From positions 1-64,000 of the forward strand of contig JAWKRR010000017.1 of assembly GCA_041389525.1 (NCBI GenBank): a DNA stretch of 64,000 nucleotides. Direction: 5' to 3'. Shown here piece after piece: positions 1 to 7,983 of the stretch. The notes below the pieces were generated by a model. That model saw nothing but the letters and a program-made list of their open reading frames with translations, was not told where the DNA came from and ran no database searches. The DNA comes from JACKFB01 sp041389525 (lineage in GTDB: Bacteria > Myxococcota_A > UBA9042 > PHBI01 > JACKFB01). The position numbers and the translations under genes were made by a program. How positions within the stretch are numbered: position 1 is the first letter of the stretch; every line of letters begins with the position of its first letter.

Positions 1-998
1 AGCTTGCTGTGACGCTCGGTATGCGTCAGGTCGACGCGCCCGAGCAGGCGGCCGTCGGCTCGGTCCAGCATGAGCACGCTGGTCTCGCTGCCCTCGGGCT
101 CGCGATCGGCCCATCGGTGCCGCGGGAGCCGTCCCCGCCGGACCTCGGTGAGTCCCACCAACAGCGCCTGCTGAGTGACCGCCAGGCCGCGACACCAGCC
201 GTAGTGGCCGGTGGCGAAGGTCGCGACTCGGCGACGCTCAGTCAGGTCGTGAGCGTCCAGTTCGAGTACGGTCCCGTCGATTGCCGTGAGCCAGAGGCTA
301 TCGTCCGCAACGCATCCGTCGTGAAGGAAGGCGCCGAAAAAACGAGCCGCGACGTCGAAGCCTGAGAGGTCGCGCAGCGTGCCGTCAGCGAAGCAGGTGG
401 CGAGCAGCCGGCCCCCGACGCGCGCCACGTGGTTGATGTGCAGGTGATCTGGCACCTTGAGGCGGTGGAAGGGCGCGGCGCGTCGGTCGCGTGAGTGGTA
501 GCCGTCTTCGTCAGTCGCGCTCGTCCAGGGTGCCGGCGGCTCGCCACTCCAGCCGATGCCCAACTCCAGCCCTTTTGCGGGCAAGCTTGCGCCGTGAACT
601 CGGCGGGCGTTTGCCCAGGCCGGGAGGAAGCTGTGACTGCCAAGGAAGCGGCCGTCCAGGCCCTGCACGTCGACCGCTCCCAGCCCGGTATTCGAGACGT
701 ACAAGCGGTCTTGGTCGACCGCGACGTGGTGCAGGTCGTTCATGCAGGGCTGATGAAGGACGCCGGTCACACAAGCCCGGGCCGGGTCGACGCGGACGAC
801 CGCGGCGTGCGCTGCGACGTAGAGGGTCCCGTCAGGCGCGAGACTGCCACCTGCAAAACCCTTGGTGGGAACGAGCAAATGCGGGGGTGGGGTCCAACGT
901 AACAGCACGTCGGCGCGCTCGGACTCGAAGTCCACGAGCCAGACCACGCCGTCGCCCTGGTGGTCGAAGTAGCCGCCGGTGACTAGCGCTTTCACCAC
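1..998 (-). CDS. Beta-propeller-like protein, 3' end cut by window edge
   Basis: Reading the minus strand from GTG at 998 gives an uninterrupted frame of at least 332 codons that leaves the left edge. It starts inside the stop of the NAT-GT gene (GTGGTGA) and has a GGAGG about 5 nt upstream, so it is translationally coupled. Visible blade-like strings are NDLHHVAVDQDRLYVSNT, HINHVARVGGRLLATCF and YGWCRGLAVTQQALLVGLTE. They alternate 'xxVAxxGxxLyv' strands with turns, as in six-bladed propellers of the glutamine-cyclotransferase/DUF4915 kind. No signal peptide is seen, so the protein is probably cytoplasmic. As the last visible gene of the dioxygenase/NAT-GT operon it may bind or sense the product, but that is inference. 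The family name is uncertain; the gene being real is well supported by frame length and coupling. Confidence 0.72.
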   Translation of the reverse strand, partial: MVKALVTGGYFDHQGDGVVWLVDFESERADVLLRWTPPPHLLVPTKGFAGGSLAPDGTLYVAAHAAVVRVDPARACVTGVLHQPCMNDLHHVAVDQDRLYVSNTGLGAVDVQGLDGRFLGSHSFLPAWANARRVHGASLPAKGLELGIGWSGEPPAPWTSATDEDGYHSRDRRAAPFHRLKVPDHLHINHVARVGGRLLATCFADGTLRDLSGFDVAARFFGAFLHDGCVADDSLWLTAIDGTVLELDAHDLTERRRVATFATGHYGWCRGLAVTQQALLVGLTEVRRGRLPRHRWADREPEGSETSVLMLDRADGRLLGRVDLTHTERHSK

Positions 999-3298
999 GA
1001 CTCCCTCCAGGCCTGAACGGCGCCCGGCAGACGGTCGAGGAACGCGCGAATCTCGTCGGCGCGACCAGGCAGCGGCGCGCTGCAAGCGGCGTGGTGGTCA
1101 AGGGCGGCCAGCACCTTCGATGCGTCCGCAAGCTCAGCGTCGACTGCGGGAACACCCCACGCGCGGAGGCCTGCCAGCGCCACTCCCAGATCAGCGATTT
1201 GCTGTCGGAGTCGTGCGCGGTGGCCGGCCACGCGAGACTCCCGCGCGGGCAACTCCGACGCGATGTCCCGCCCTTCGGACAGCGCCCGCGCGAGCACGAA
1301 GCCGCGCACCTGCGCTGCGGCGTTGACTGCCAACTCGTGGCAGTCGACTGGCTTCGCGTCGCGACCTGCCTGTCCGCTGCGACCGTGATGAAGCGGCAGC
1401 GTCATCTCCGCGACGCCATCGGGGTCTTCGGCCTGGGCGAGCGCGGCCCAGAGCGTGTCGGCACGCCTCGAGAGCACGCCGTCGGACGACGCGAGCACGG
1501 GGGTGGGCCAGCGAAACAGCGCGTCGAGATCTAGGTAGAGGGTGTTGCCCCCTCTGCGCAGCGACGCGCGCGACGGTGCGTCTTCACCGTCCCAGACCAG
1601 CGGGCGGGTGAGCTGCTCGCCGTCGAGCAGCCGCCGAAGGTCCCCCAAGAGCGAGCGCGCGACCTCGGCTGCGGGGCGCCCGGCCATCTCAGGGGCGTAA
1701 GGCCACGGCTCCGGCGAGCGCGGCTGCGAGGCCTCTGTGAGGTCGTAGTACGCGTCGGTCTGCGGCAGCGGCGGGGTTGGCGGATCCCAGGGATGGTCGG
1801 GCCCGTCGGCGCACAGACGCTCCACCGCGGCCGCCAGGTCATCCAACTGCCCGCCGAGGCTATCCAGCCCAGGCACTGGCGGATCTCCGGTGAATGTCCC
1901 GAGTACTACGCTGCGCTGCGGCAAGGTGCACCAGTACCGCGCCACCCGGCATAGGAGGTGCGTGTGGCGACCGAGCCCCGCGTTTTCGACGAGCTGCTCG
2001 AAGGCGAGGTCGTCGTCGATCATCCAGACCACGGTTGGACGGGACGCCGGATGGGGCAGCTCAGGAATGGGATGCGCGAAGTGCGTCCGGAGCGCCGCGA
2101 GTTGGGCCTCGCGGGCCGCGCCGATGGGGACAGGGAGCCGCTCATGCAGCCTCGGGAGCACACCGCAAGTCGCGGCGCGCTCCAATGCGGGCAGCACTTC
2201 GGAGATCGGGACGCGATGCACGGCCAGCCCGTCAGGCACGTCATCGGGAGGTAAGGCGGATTCGTGGTTGTCGATGATCAGCACGCCGACGCGGCCCGGA
2301 TACGCGGAGGCACGCGCTTCCTCGGCGAGCGTGTCGAGCAGCCTCTGCACCGACGCCCGGCGCCCGACAGTGGCAAGCGCAACGAGGACGTCCGGTACCT
2401 CCTCGTGAGTCGGCGGTTCGACTGTCGCGCGTTCCTCGACCCGCCCGCGCCCAAGGTCCAACCAGCGTGGCGTGTCCGCCACGAGGTCCGGACGGCGTCG
2501 CTCGAGCACGCTAAGGGCATCGGCGACGAGGCCCTGCGGCAGCCCAAAACGACCGATGAGGAGCGCGCCGAAGGCCTCTCGCCCGAAGACGGGCCGCGCA
2601 CAGCGCCCGATGCGAGTGTGGCGGACGTACTCGCGGTCCCGAAGCGTGAAGATCGCGTCGGGCAGGATGCGCACGGCCCGCAGCCCCGAGAGGAACGGAC
2701 CGAAGCCAACCTGGCTGTAGTGCGCCCGCACGATGGGCTCGAACTCGTGGTAGCGCCGTGGCGTCGGGTCGACCACATAGACCGTCTTCCAGTCGTCCCC
2801 CCCGAGATGGCGACTTAGTGTGGGACCGGCATCGCCGCGCGGCTCAAACCGAAAGCGCCAGCCGAAGAAGCACTGCTCCTGCGTCGCTCCGTCCAGCTCC
2901 CACGGCCGCATGTAGGGGTGGCCATTCCCCACGTCGCACAGGTAGCGGACGCCGCCCGACTCCACCACGCACACGAAGTGGTCGCCCGGCTCGGACACCG
3001 TGGCTGCCGAGAGCCATGCGTCGAATCCCAGCGACCGCAGCAGCGCGGTGAACGGCGGTGTCGTGCGGTCGCAGTTGCCGCCAATCCCGGCGATGGCGTC
3101 ATCCACCACCCGCTCCAGGGGCGCCAGGGGCTGGTCGCGGCCGTCGTTCGCCAGTAGCAGGAGATTGTGGAATGGCACGGCCAGTAGGTGCGCACGCTGA
3201 AGCGCAGCCAAGCCGTCTGCATCGTGAGTGACCTGCGGCGAACCGAGGCGTGCGAGGTACCCGTCCACGCGAGCGGCGTCGAGCGAAGCCGGCCTCAC
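992..3298 (-). CDS. Arylamine N-acetyltransferase-like domain fused to a glycosyltransferase-like domain
   Basis: 768 aa from GTG at 3298, which overlaps the upstream stop as GTGA; a longer frame exists but would overlap the previous gene by about 80 nt. Residues 1-290 match the NAT family: 'VDGYLARLG', 'AHLLAVPFHN', and a complete Cys76-His107-Asp122 triad in GGNCDRTT, GDHFVCVV and LCDVGNG. NAT enzymes move acyl groups from CoA to arylamines; RifF-type relatives release polyketides as amides. Residues about 310-768 look like a GT-A glycosyltransferase-type fold: 'LVALATVGRRASVQRLLDTL', 'VGVLIIDNH', and an Asp-rich 'VWMIDDDLAFE' in the place of the nucleotide-sugar DxD. A helical tail follows. 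The fusion is not one I recognise. Coupling to PhyH oxygenases suggests small-molecule tailoring. The NAT call is firm; the C-terminal call is tentative. Confidence 0.8.
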   Translation of the reverse strand: MRPASLDAARVDGYLARLGSPQVTHDADGLAALQRAHLLAVPFHNLLLLANDGRDQPLAPLERVVDDAIAGIGGNCDRTTPPFTALLRSLGFDAWLSAATVSEPGDHFVCVVESGGVRYLCDVGNGHPYMRPWELDGATQEQCFFGWRFRFEPRGDAGPTLSRHLGGDDWKTVYVVDPTPRRYHEFEPIVRAHYSQVGFGPFLSGLRAVRILPDAIFTLRDREYVRHTRIGRCARPVFGREAFGALLIGRFGLPQGLVADALSVLERRRPDLVADTPRWLDLGRGRVEERATVEPPTHEEVPDVLVALATVGRRASVQRLLDTLAEEARASAYPGRVGVLIIDNHESALPPDDVPDGLAVHRVPISEVLPALERAATCGVLPRLHERLPVPIGAAREAQLAALRTHFAHPIPELPHPASRPTVVWMIDDDLAFEQLVENAGLGRHTHLLCRVARYWCTLPQRSVVLGTFTGDPPVPGLDSLGGQLDDLAAAVERLCADGPDHPWDPPTPPLPQTDAYYDLTEASQPRSPEPWPYAPEMAGRPAAEVARSLLGDLRRLLDGEQLTRPLVWDGEDAPSRASLRRGGNTLYLDLDALFRWPTPVLASSDGVLSRRADTLWAALAQAEDPDGVAEMTLPLHHGRSGQAGRDAKPVDCHELAVNAAAQVRGFVLARALSEGRDIASELPARESRVAGHRARLRQQIADLGVALAGLRAWGVPAVDAELADASKVLAALDHHAACSAPLPGRADEIRAFLDRLPGAVQAWRESW

Positions 3299-4178
3299 GA
3301 CGCACTTCCGGCCGAGCGGTCCACCCACCGGAAGATGAGATCGAGTTCGTCCTGGTGCAGGGGGAAGGTCCAACCTGGAAGCGACTCATCGCGGCCGTGG
3401 ATGCGCGAACGGGAGTCGTTAACCCCGACAGCCAGATACCGCCCTCCCCTGGGCAGCGAGGCGTTAAAGGGACAGCCACCGTCGACCGCAGTCTTGTTCA
3501 GGACCCTGCGCTCATGGCGCGCTGCGATCCCCCAGCGCGAGGCCAACCCGCGCAACGCCCGCAGCAGTTCGTCCAGACGGCTGTCGGTTGGCACGCCCGG
3601 CTCGTCACTGCCCACGTTAAGCGCGAGCAGCCGAAGCGTGCCGTCGTCCCCGTCGTGGTACCCGGTCTCGTCGAGCCAGAGGGTTGGGTTCAGGCCGGTC
3701 ATCACGGCAGGGAGCAGGCGATGCGCGACTTGAGAGCCGGTCTCCTCCTCACCTTGGATGAGCCAGGTCAGCGCCGGCGCGGCCCCGAGCACCGCGAAGG
3801 CGGCGAGCGCCGGCGCGGCGAGCGGACCCTTTATTGTCCGCCACACTGCGCGCCGCGCTTCCACAGCCGTCCCGCAGACTGGCCAGTTTCGCGAGGCGGA
3901 TGCTGCCACTTTCTGTGCTCACGACCGAAGGGCGTCACGTCGTAGTGGCCGTAGAGCGCGACCTCGCCGTTCAAACCGCGCGACGGCCGCCGCGCGATCA
4001 CCAGGGGGCCGGCTCCAGCTCGTAGCCCACGACCTCCACAGCGAATCCGGTGTCGCGCAGACGCCCGACGAGCCAGTCGAGAGGACGTCATGTCGTCTCC
4101 TTCCGGGCCTGTGTCGAACGCCGTTAACTGGCGGAGCGCATCGAGCGCATCAGCCGACGGCCGACCGCTCTTGGCCAA
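3295..4178 (-). pseudogene. M20-type metallopeptidase, disrupted by several frameshifts
   Basis: Pieces of one M20 peptidase lie in order but in different frames. The first begins at TTG 4178 (ALDALRQLTAFDTGPEGDD). A second frame gives DWLVGRLRDTGFAVEVVGYE, then the first frame returns with LYGHYDVTPF, which holds the metal-binding His/Asp motif. The frame shifts again near the expected 'RGA-DNKGP' motif (about 3835-3850) and the last piece (stop at 3295) carries LIQGEEETGS and VGVNDSRSRIHGRDE. Breaks fall near 4080, in the G-run at 4004-4008, and near 3840. The reconstructed length, about 290 aa, is short for M20 and leaves little room for the lid domain. The end is still GTGA-coupled to the NAT-GT gene. 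It is either decaying or carries sequencing indels; the conserved motifs favour recent damage or errors. Confidence 0.7.
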
Positions 4179-4617
4179 GAACGCCGCTCTCGCCGAGGGT
4201 CACGCCGTAGCGCGCCGCAACCGCCTCGCCGAAATCGGCGCAGACGAGATCCCAAAGCCCCTTGTTGCTGGTCCCGTATACGTCCCGACCCATATGCGCA
4301 CGGTGCGCCTTGCCGCTGATAATCGCGTGGCGAAGCCGAGTCTGAACGGCGTCGTGGTCGAGCGGAGGGAGACCGAGGGACGAGCGCGCGGCATCGACCA
4401 TGCGTTGGATGGGCACCCGCCCGAACACGCCGGCAAGCGCGGGCAACGAAAGACCGTGTGTGCGCCCGGACTCGCGTTCCGGGCCATCAAGCATCATCCA
4501 CCACGCGGCGGTCTCACCCACAGCGACCGGTTCAGTCAGGCTGTGGCTGACCGCCAGCACGCGATGGAGCCCCTGGCGGAGGTCGGACGAACTCGAGTAC
4601 ATCGAGATGTGGTTCAC
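4150..4617 (-). CDS. Hypothetical protein, 155 aa
   Basis: Starts with GTG at 4617, which overlaps the stop of the upstream dioxygenase as GTGA, and runs 29 nt into the start of the disrupted M20 gene. I do not recognise the family. The protein is soluble and lacks a signal peptide. Strings that may be conserved are 'ETAAWWMMLDGPERESG' and 'GTSNKGLWDLVCADFGEAV'. Given the frame breaks immediately downstream and in the upstream dioxygenase, it could be a fragment of a longer protein. Its place inside the coupled operon is the only clue to a role, probably in the same small-molecule pathway. Confidence 0.55.
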   Translation of the reverse strand: MNHISMYSSSSDLRQGLHRVLAVSHSLTEPVAVGETAAWWMMLDGPERESGRTHGLSLPALAGVFGRVPIQRMVDAARSSLGLPPLDHDAVQTRLRHAIISGKAHRAHMGRDVYGTSNKGLWDLVCADFGEAVAARYGVTLGESGVLGQERSAVG

Positions 4618-5384
4618 GCCGCCACCCCACGACCGCCGAGTGTGGGGAACGCGTCTTCATTGAAAGGTGCGCCGGGTGGAACGGTCACGCGGCTCGTCAT
4701 CGGATGCCACTCGGCTCGGGAGGGGTCGAAGGTGCACGTCGCGTCCAGGTAGATGGTGATGTACGCCCGCCGCCAGCCATCAGTGGTATTGGGCGGGCTT
4801 GAGTGCCACGATAGGCAGTGGTGAAAGATGGCCGTTCCAGCGGACACCGGCACCGCGACCGCGTCGGCCCCGCGCTCTCCCCAGGACTTCGCCTCGTTCA
4901 GGAAGTCGATTGAACGGGTGATGGGCTCCTTGTGCGCTCCCGGCATGAAGCGCATCGCACCCGACTCCACCGTCACGTCGTCGAGGGCCAACCAGCATGA
5001 GACCGCCCGCGGCTCGGCCACAGGCCAGTTGGGCAGGTCGCGGTGCCAGGGGATGGTGTCGCCGCCGCCGGGGGGCTTGACGATGACGTGGTCATGGAAG
5101 ACCCGCACGCGGTCACAGCCGATCAGTTCGGCGGCGATGGCCGCAGCCCGCGGATCATGGAGTTGATCCTGAAACGCGCGGTTGTGCTCCCACACGTTGG
5201 TCCATTGCGAGATGACGGAGAGATACTCTTCGACGCCTGCCCCGATCTCCGCCGCCCATGCCACGGTCTGGGCCTCGAAGGCCTCTCGGAGCCGGGCAAC
5301 GCGCACGGGATCCAACAGCGACTCGACGACGAGATGACCGCGCTCGTCGAAGGTCGCGCGCTGCTGGGGGCTGAGTTCAGTCAT
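4614..5384 (-). CDS. Phytanoyl-CoA dioxygenase (PhyH) family Fe(II)/2-oxoglutarate oxygenase
   Basis: 256 aa, usual length for bacterial PhyH proteins. The N-terminus reads 'TFDERGHLVVESLLDP', the typical first strand. The iron-binding facial triad is visible: His114 and Asp116 in IPWHRDLPNW, and distal His194 in CLSWHSSPPN, followed by the 2-oxoglutarate-binding Arg in GWRRAYITIY. 'SCWLALDDVTVESGAMRFMPGAH' type strands (residues 129-151) complete the double-stranded beta-helix. It should hydroxylate or otherwise oxidise a small molecule. Starts at ATG 5384, overlapping the upstream PhyH gene by 8 nt, and its stop overlaps the GTG of the next gene. Two PhyH genes in a row suggest successive oxidations of one scaffold. 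The substrate cannot be read from the sequence. Confidence 0.9.
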   Translation of the reverse strand: MTELSPQQRATFDERGHLVVESLLDPVRVARLREAFEAQTVAWAAEIGAGVEEYLSVISQWTNVWEHNRAFQDQLHDPRAAAIAAELIGCDRVRVFHDHVIVKPPGGGDTIPWHRDLPNWPVAEPRAVSCWLALDDVTVESGAMRFMPGAHKEPITRSIDFLNEAKSWGERGADAVAVPVSAGTAIFHHCLSWHSSPPNTTDGWRRAYITIYLDATCTFDPSRAEWHPMTSRVTVPPGAPFNEDAFPTLGGRGVAA

Positions 5385-6108
5385 GAGGCAGCTCCGTCAC
5401 GAGCGCACGGTCGGGCACGACCTTGCAGAGGGGGTGATTTGGGGCGTTGGCGTGGCACCACCGAGCCCTGGGCGAGAGGAATACACACGACCACGCCGCG
5501 CGCTCGCCCGGCCGCTCCATCGCGGGCGATGCGTGGAAAGTGATCGGGGTGAACGCCACGGCATCGCCCGGGGCGTAGGCCGGCGCGAAGAGCGGCCAGT
5601 CCCCAGGATTGAAGCCTAGGTCAGCCCGGCGATCCTGCGGCGAGCCATCATGCAGGTCCACGACCGGCCGCGGGCCGAGCTGGTGGCTCCCGGCAGCGAA
5701 GCGCAGAGCCCCTGACCGCTGGTCGGATGCCTGAAACGGCACCCAGAGGACGACGCCCGCCGGCTGATCGACCGGCCAGAAGCCGAAGTCCTGGTGCCAC
5801 GGGAACTCCTTCTGCCCGCTCCGCTTGAGCAAGAGCAAGTCTTGAAAGAGTACGCCGGGCTCGCCGAGTAGCCGGGCGGCAAGCGGGCGCACCGCTTCGG
5901 CAACCGCCCTGGTCGAGCCCGCCCCAGCGTAACGGAAGGGGCTGAGCCACTGGTCCATAAAGGGCCGACAGCGGTGGGCGATCCGCCGGGGCCGGCTGAT
6001 GCGGTATGTGTTCCGCTCGCTCATCGGCCGAGCCGCTGCACGATTGTCGGCGAGCGCAGCCCGGAGCGCGCCCAGCAACGAGGGCTCAATGGCCCTCTGC
6101 AGGTGCAC
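5377..6108 (-). CDS. Second PhyH-family dioxygenase, probable frameshift near its N-terminus
   Basis: A PhyH oxygenase with HxD in FPWHQDFGFWPVDQP, distal His in ITFHASPAMERP and the co-substrate Arg in ERAAWSCVFLS. The frame is open far upstream, so the start needs choosing. GTG 6108 (VHLQRAIEPSLLGAL) gives 243 aa with AAGGA upstream. A better N-terminus lies in another frame: ATG 6152 reads 'HRAAEALSKD' and would join 'GVVHLQRAIEP' if one base were added near 6113. That would make the usual PhyH opening 'AEAL.KDG.VVHLQ'. The gene therefore probably carries a 1-nt indel, as does its M20 neighbour. The 3' end overlaps the first dioxygenase by 8 nt. Confidence 0.82.
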   Translation of the reverse strand: MHLQRAIEPSLLGALRAALADNRAAARPMSERNTYRISRPRRIAHRCRPFMDQWLSPFRYAGAGSTRAVAEAVRPLAARLLGEPGVLFQDLLLLKRSGQKEFPWHQDFGFWPVDQPAGVVLWVPFQASDQRSGALRFAAGSHQLGPRPVVDLHDGSPQDRRADLGFNPGDWPLFAPAYAPGDAVAFTPITFHASPAMERPGERAAWSCVFLSPRARWCHANAPNHPLCKVVPDRALVTELPHD

Positions 6109-6462
6109 GACTCGTCCTTCGAGAGCGCCTCGGCAGCGCGATGACCGTTCATCGTGTCGTCTCTGGGCGCCGCGCGTGCCGATACCTCCGTCCACCTGCT
6201 CGGAGTCGCGAACGGTCGGAGGTGCTGGAATCACCGTCACCAGCGTGCCATCGGCGACGATGATGAGAGCGACGCCGGTCGCGCGCTCGAGGATGTAGAC
6301 CCGCGGTGTGTGGCGCGAGCCGCGTCACGGCGGCCGATGTGATAGGCGACTCGGCCAACGAGTTCGCCCAATCGACTGCCCGCGGTCGACGGCCAGCGAG
6401 CGTTTTCCCAGGCACGCGACGCTGAGCGCAGCGACAGAGCGCGTGGGACTCCATCGACGCAT
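6109..6462 (-). pseudogene. Small unassigned gene with strong RBS, frame broken
   Basis: A perfect AGGAGG (6468-6473) sits 5 nt before ATG 6462, the best ribosome binding site in this operon, but the frame it opens (MRRWSPTRSVAALS...) ends after 46 codons at 6325. Protein-like sequence continues in other frames: 'LGELVGRVAYHIGRRDAARA' in one, then 'VYILERATGVALIIVADG' with 'TLVTVIPAPP' in the original frame beyond the stop. Joined, they would make a small protein of roughly 80-110 aa with alternating hydrophobic strands at the end. No family is recognised; DUF4258-like small proteins came to mind without real support. It precedes the dioxygenases and is probably the first gene of the leftward operon. 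It may instead be a short leader peptide. Confidence 0.35.
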
Positions 6463-6624
6463 CGGAACCTCCTGCGGTGTGCAGCGCCGCGACGGAATCA
6501 CCACCCCATGCGATGTCGTACACAATTTCCGACAGTTACACCTGGAAGCCGCGACCATTGTGATGCAAACTACGCTCAACCACGAGCGCACACCGTCGCA
6601 TTCGGGCCCCGGAGACGATATCCA

Positions 6625-7185
6625 GTGAAGCCTAGCGAACCAAACGGGAAACGCACTCCGCCGCCGCTCGAACCACCATCCCCGGGCCATGCGGTCCTGG
6701 TCTACGCCCTGCCAGGACTTGGCAAGAGCACGCTCGCGGCCGCACACACCGCCTTGGCGTGCGACGCAGACACCTTCCTCTACGCCGCGGTCGCCCGAGG
6801 CTTCCCAGGCCTTGAGCCCCGGGCACAACTGCGAGCCTGGCGCACGCTCTGCCGTCGGCGTCCCTGGGAACGATCGGGCGACGACCTGGCACTCTGGGGC
6901 GGCGTCCGGCGGGCCTACATCGCCCCCTTCATCGCGGCCATGCGCTCCGGCGCGTACCGACTCGTGCTGACCAGTGAACTGTCCCCACCCTGGGTCGTGA
7001 GCGCCTACTACGGGGTCGAGCGCGGGCGGTACCTTGAGCACATGCGCCTCGCGAAGCGCGCGCTGGACAACGGGCAATCCGAAGCGATGAATGACCGGCT
7101 GGAGGGCTACGAACCGCTCACGCGCCTGCGAGCGGGCACCTTCCTGGCCGAGCGCTCCGAAATCCAAAGGCTGCTGGGCGACTAG
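6625..7185 (+). CDS. Small P-loop NTPase/kinase-like protein
   Basis: 186 aa from GTG 6625, chosen because GGAG lies 10 nt upstream and the Walker A motif then falls at a normal distance; a longer frame from 6508 would add a poor, Arg-rich leader. Walker A is VYALPGLGKSTLAAAH with Ala in the first position, which the [AG]xxxxGK[ST] pattern allows. A hydrophobic strand, YRLVLTSEL, follows in the place of Walker B, and the rest is helical ('GRYLEHMRLAKRALDNG', 'MNDRLEGYEPLTRL'). The size and build resemble small nucleotide kinases or phage-type P-loop proteins, but no substrate motif is recognisable. It is transcribed divergently from the dioxygenase operon; the roughly 160-nt gap must hold both promoters. 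Confidence 0.7.
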   Translation: MKPSEPNGKRTPPPLEPPSPGHAVLVYALPGLGKSTLAAAHTALACDADTFLYAAVARGFPGLEPRAQLRAWRTLCRRRPWERSGDDLALWGGVRRAYIAPFIAAMRSGAYRLVLTSELSPPWVVSAYYGVERGRYLEHMRLAKRALDNGQSEAMNDRLEGYEPLTRLRAGTFLAERSEIQRLLGD

Positions 7186-7533
7186 GTACCCCGCGGGCTA
7201 TCGGCTCGGCGGCGGCCGAGGCGAGGTTCGCACGCTCCCCGCGCGCTAGTTCATGGTGCCGTCGTGGAGAGCAAGAACAGGGATGGAGGGAGGCGCGTCG
7301 CCGCCGGTATTGAGCGCGCGCGATGCGAACCCTCTGAACGGACGGATACTGGCAGGTGCCTCGCGCTCCAAACCTTGGCCTCCGCTTCGGACGGAATCCG
7401 TCGGTCCCGTGAGGCGAGCGCCAACCGCCACTCCCCCGGAATCCGCACCGCCCCCACCTGAAAAAATTTGAGTCGACTGTGCGGGGCGCCGAAGGGGTGG
7501 GGGTGTGCGAAGCGGCACACTTGGGAGGACAGG
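7186..7533. other. Intergenic region, 348 nt, no gene seen
   Basis: No frame here shows protein-like sequence, codon bias or a usable ribosome binding site in either direction. Near the right end there is an A/T-rich patch unusual for this DNA, AAAAAATTTGAG at about 7461, roughly 65 nt before the start of the first 149-aa secreted protein. It may belong to that gene's promoter. No -35/-10 pair is clear enough to call. Confidence 0.4.
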
Positions 7534-7983
7534 ATGAGATTTTCGCGGTTTCGATCGCTGCGACTTGGGGTTGCGGCGCTTTGCATGGTGGGGGCGTTGG
7601 CGGTGCCGATGACGGCTTCCGCCGGATTGCTGGAGCAGCTGATCGTTGAGTTGGATGGTGCGGGGGCGGATGACGCCATCGTCACCTACTCCGCGGTGGA
7701 TGTTGGGACGGGACACGTGGTGGCGGAGGTCTCCGACCTGCTGCCGAAGTGGCTCCCGCTCGGTGGATTGCTTCGCTTGGTGGCCAGCATCCCGAACATC
7801 GTGCTCGGGACGAACCAGCACTGGTCGGTGCGTGTCGACGCTCGCTTCGCCAGCGGGCCCGTGCGCGTCAAGCAGTTCAAGCTCTTCCGCCTGCTCGGGA
7901 AGGACCGCTACGCCAAGGTCCACTCCAACGACCTCGCGGGCTCCTGCGAGTGGTTCGTCTTGGGCGACGAGGTGGGCGAATGA
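7534..7983 (+). CDS. Secreted protein of unknown function, 149 aa (pair member 1)
   Basis: Starts at ATG 7534 behind GGGAGGACAGG; a longer frame lacks a site and would hide the signal peptide. The N-terminus is a classical Sec signal: Arg-rich n-region, then VAALCMVGALAVPMTASA with cleavage after ASA. The mature part is about 120 aa, beta-rich, with 'IVTYSAVDVGTGHVVAEVSD' near its start. The next gene has a similar layout ('LTVTFRAVDQSGKLVWEA'), the same length of 149 aa and an ATGA overlap, so the two look like diverged tandem paralogues that work together, perhaps as a heterodimer in the periplasm or outside. No family is recognised and no catalytic motif is seen. Confidence 0.7.
   Translation: MRFSRFRSLRLGVAALCMVGALAVPMTASAGLLEQLIVELDGAGADDAIVTYSAVDVGTGHVVAEVSDLLPKWLPLGGLLRLVASIPNIVLGTNQHWSVRVDARFASGPVRVKQFKLFRLLGKDRYAKVHSNDLAGSCEWFVLGDEVGE

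Noticed and set aside
6325..7167. 280-codon minus-strand frame overlapping the P-loop gene
   Set aside because: The opposite strand has a Walker A motif and better codon use. Only its last 46 codons, behind AGGAGG, deserve attention.
7455..7533. Promoter boxes before the secreted pair
   Set aside because: An A-rich patch is present but no -35/-10 pair with acceptable spacing could be defended.
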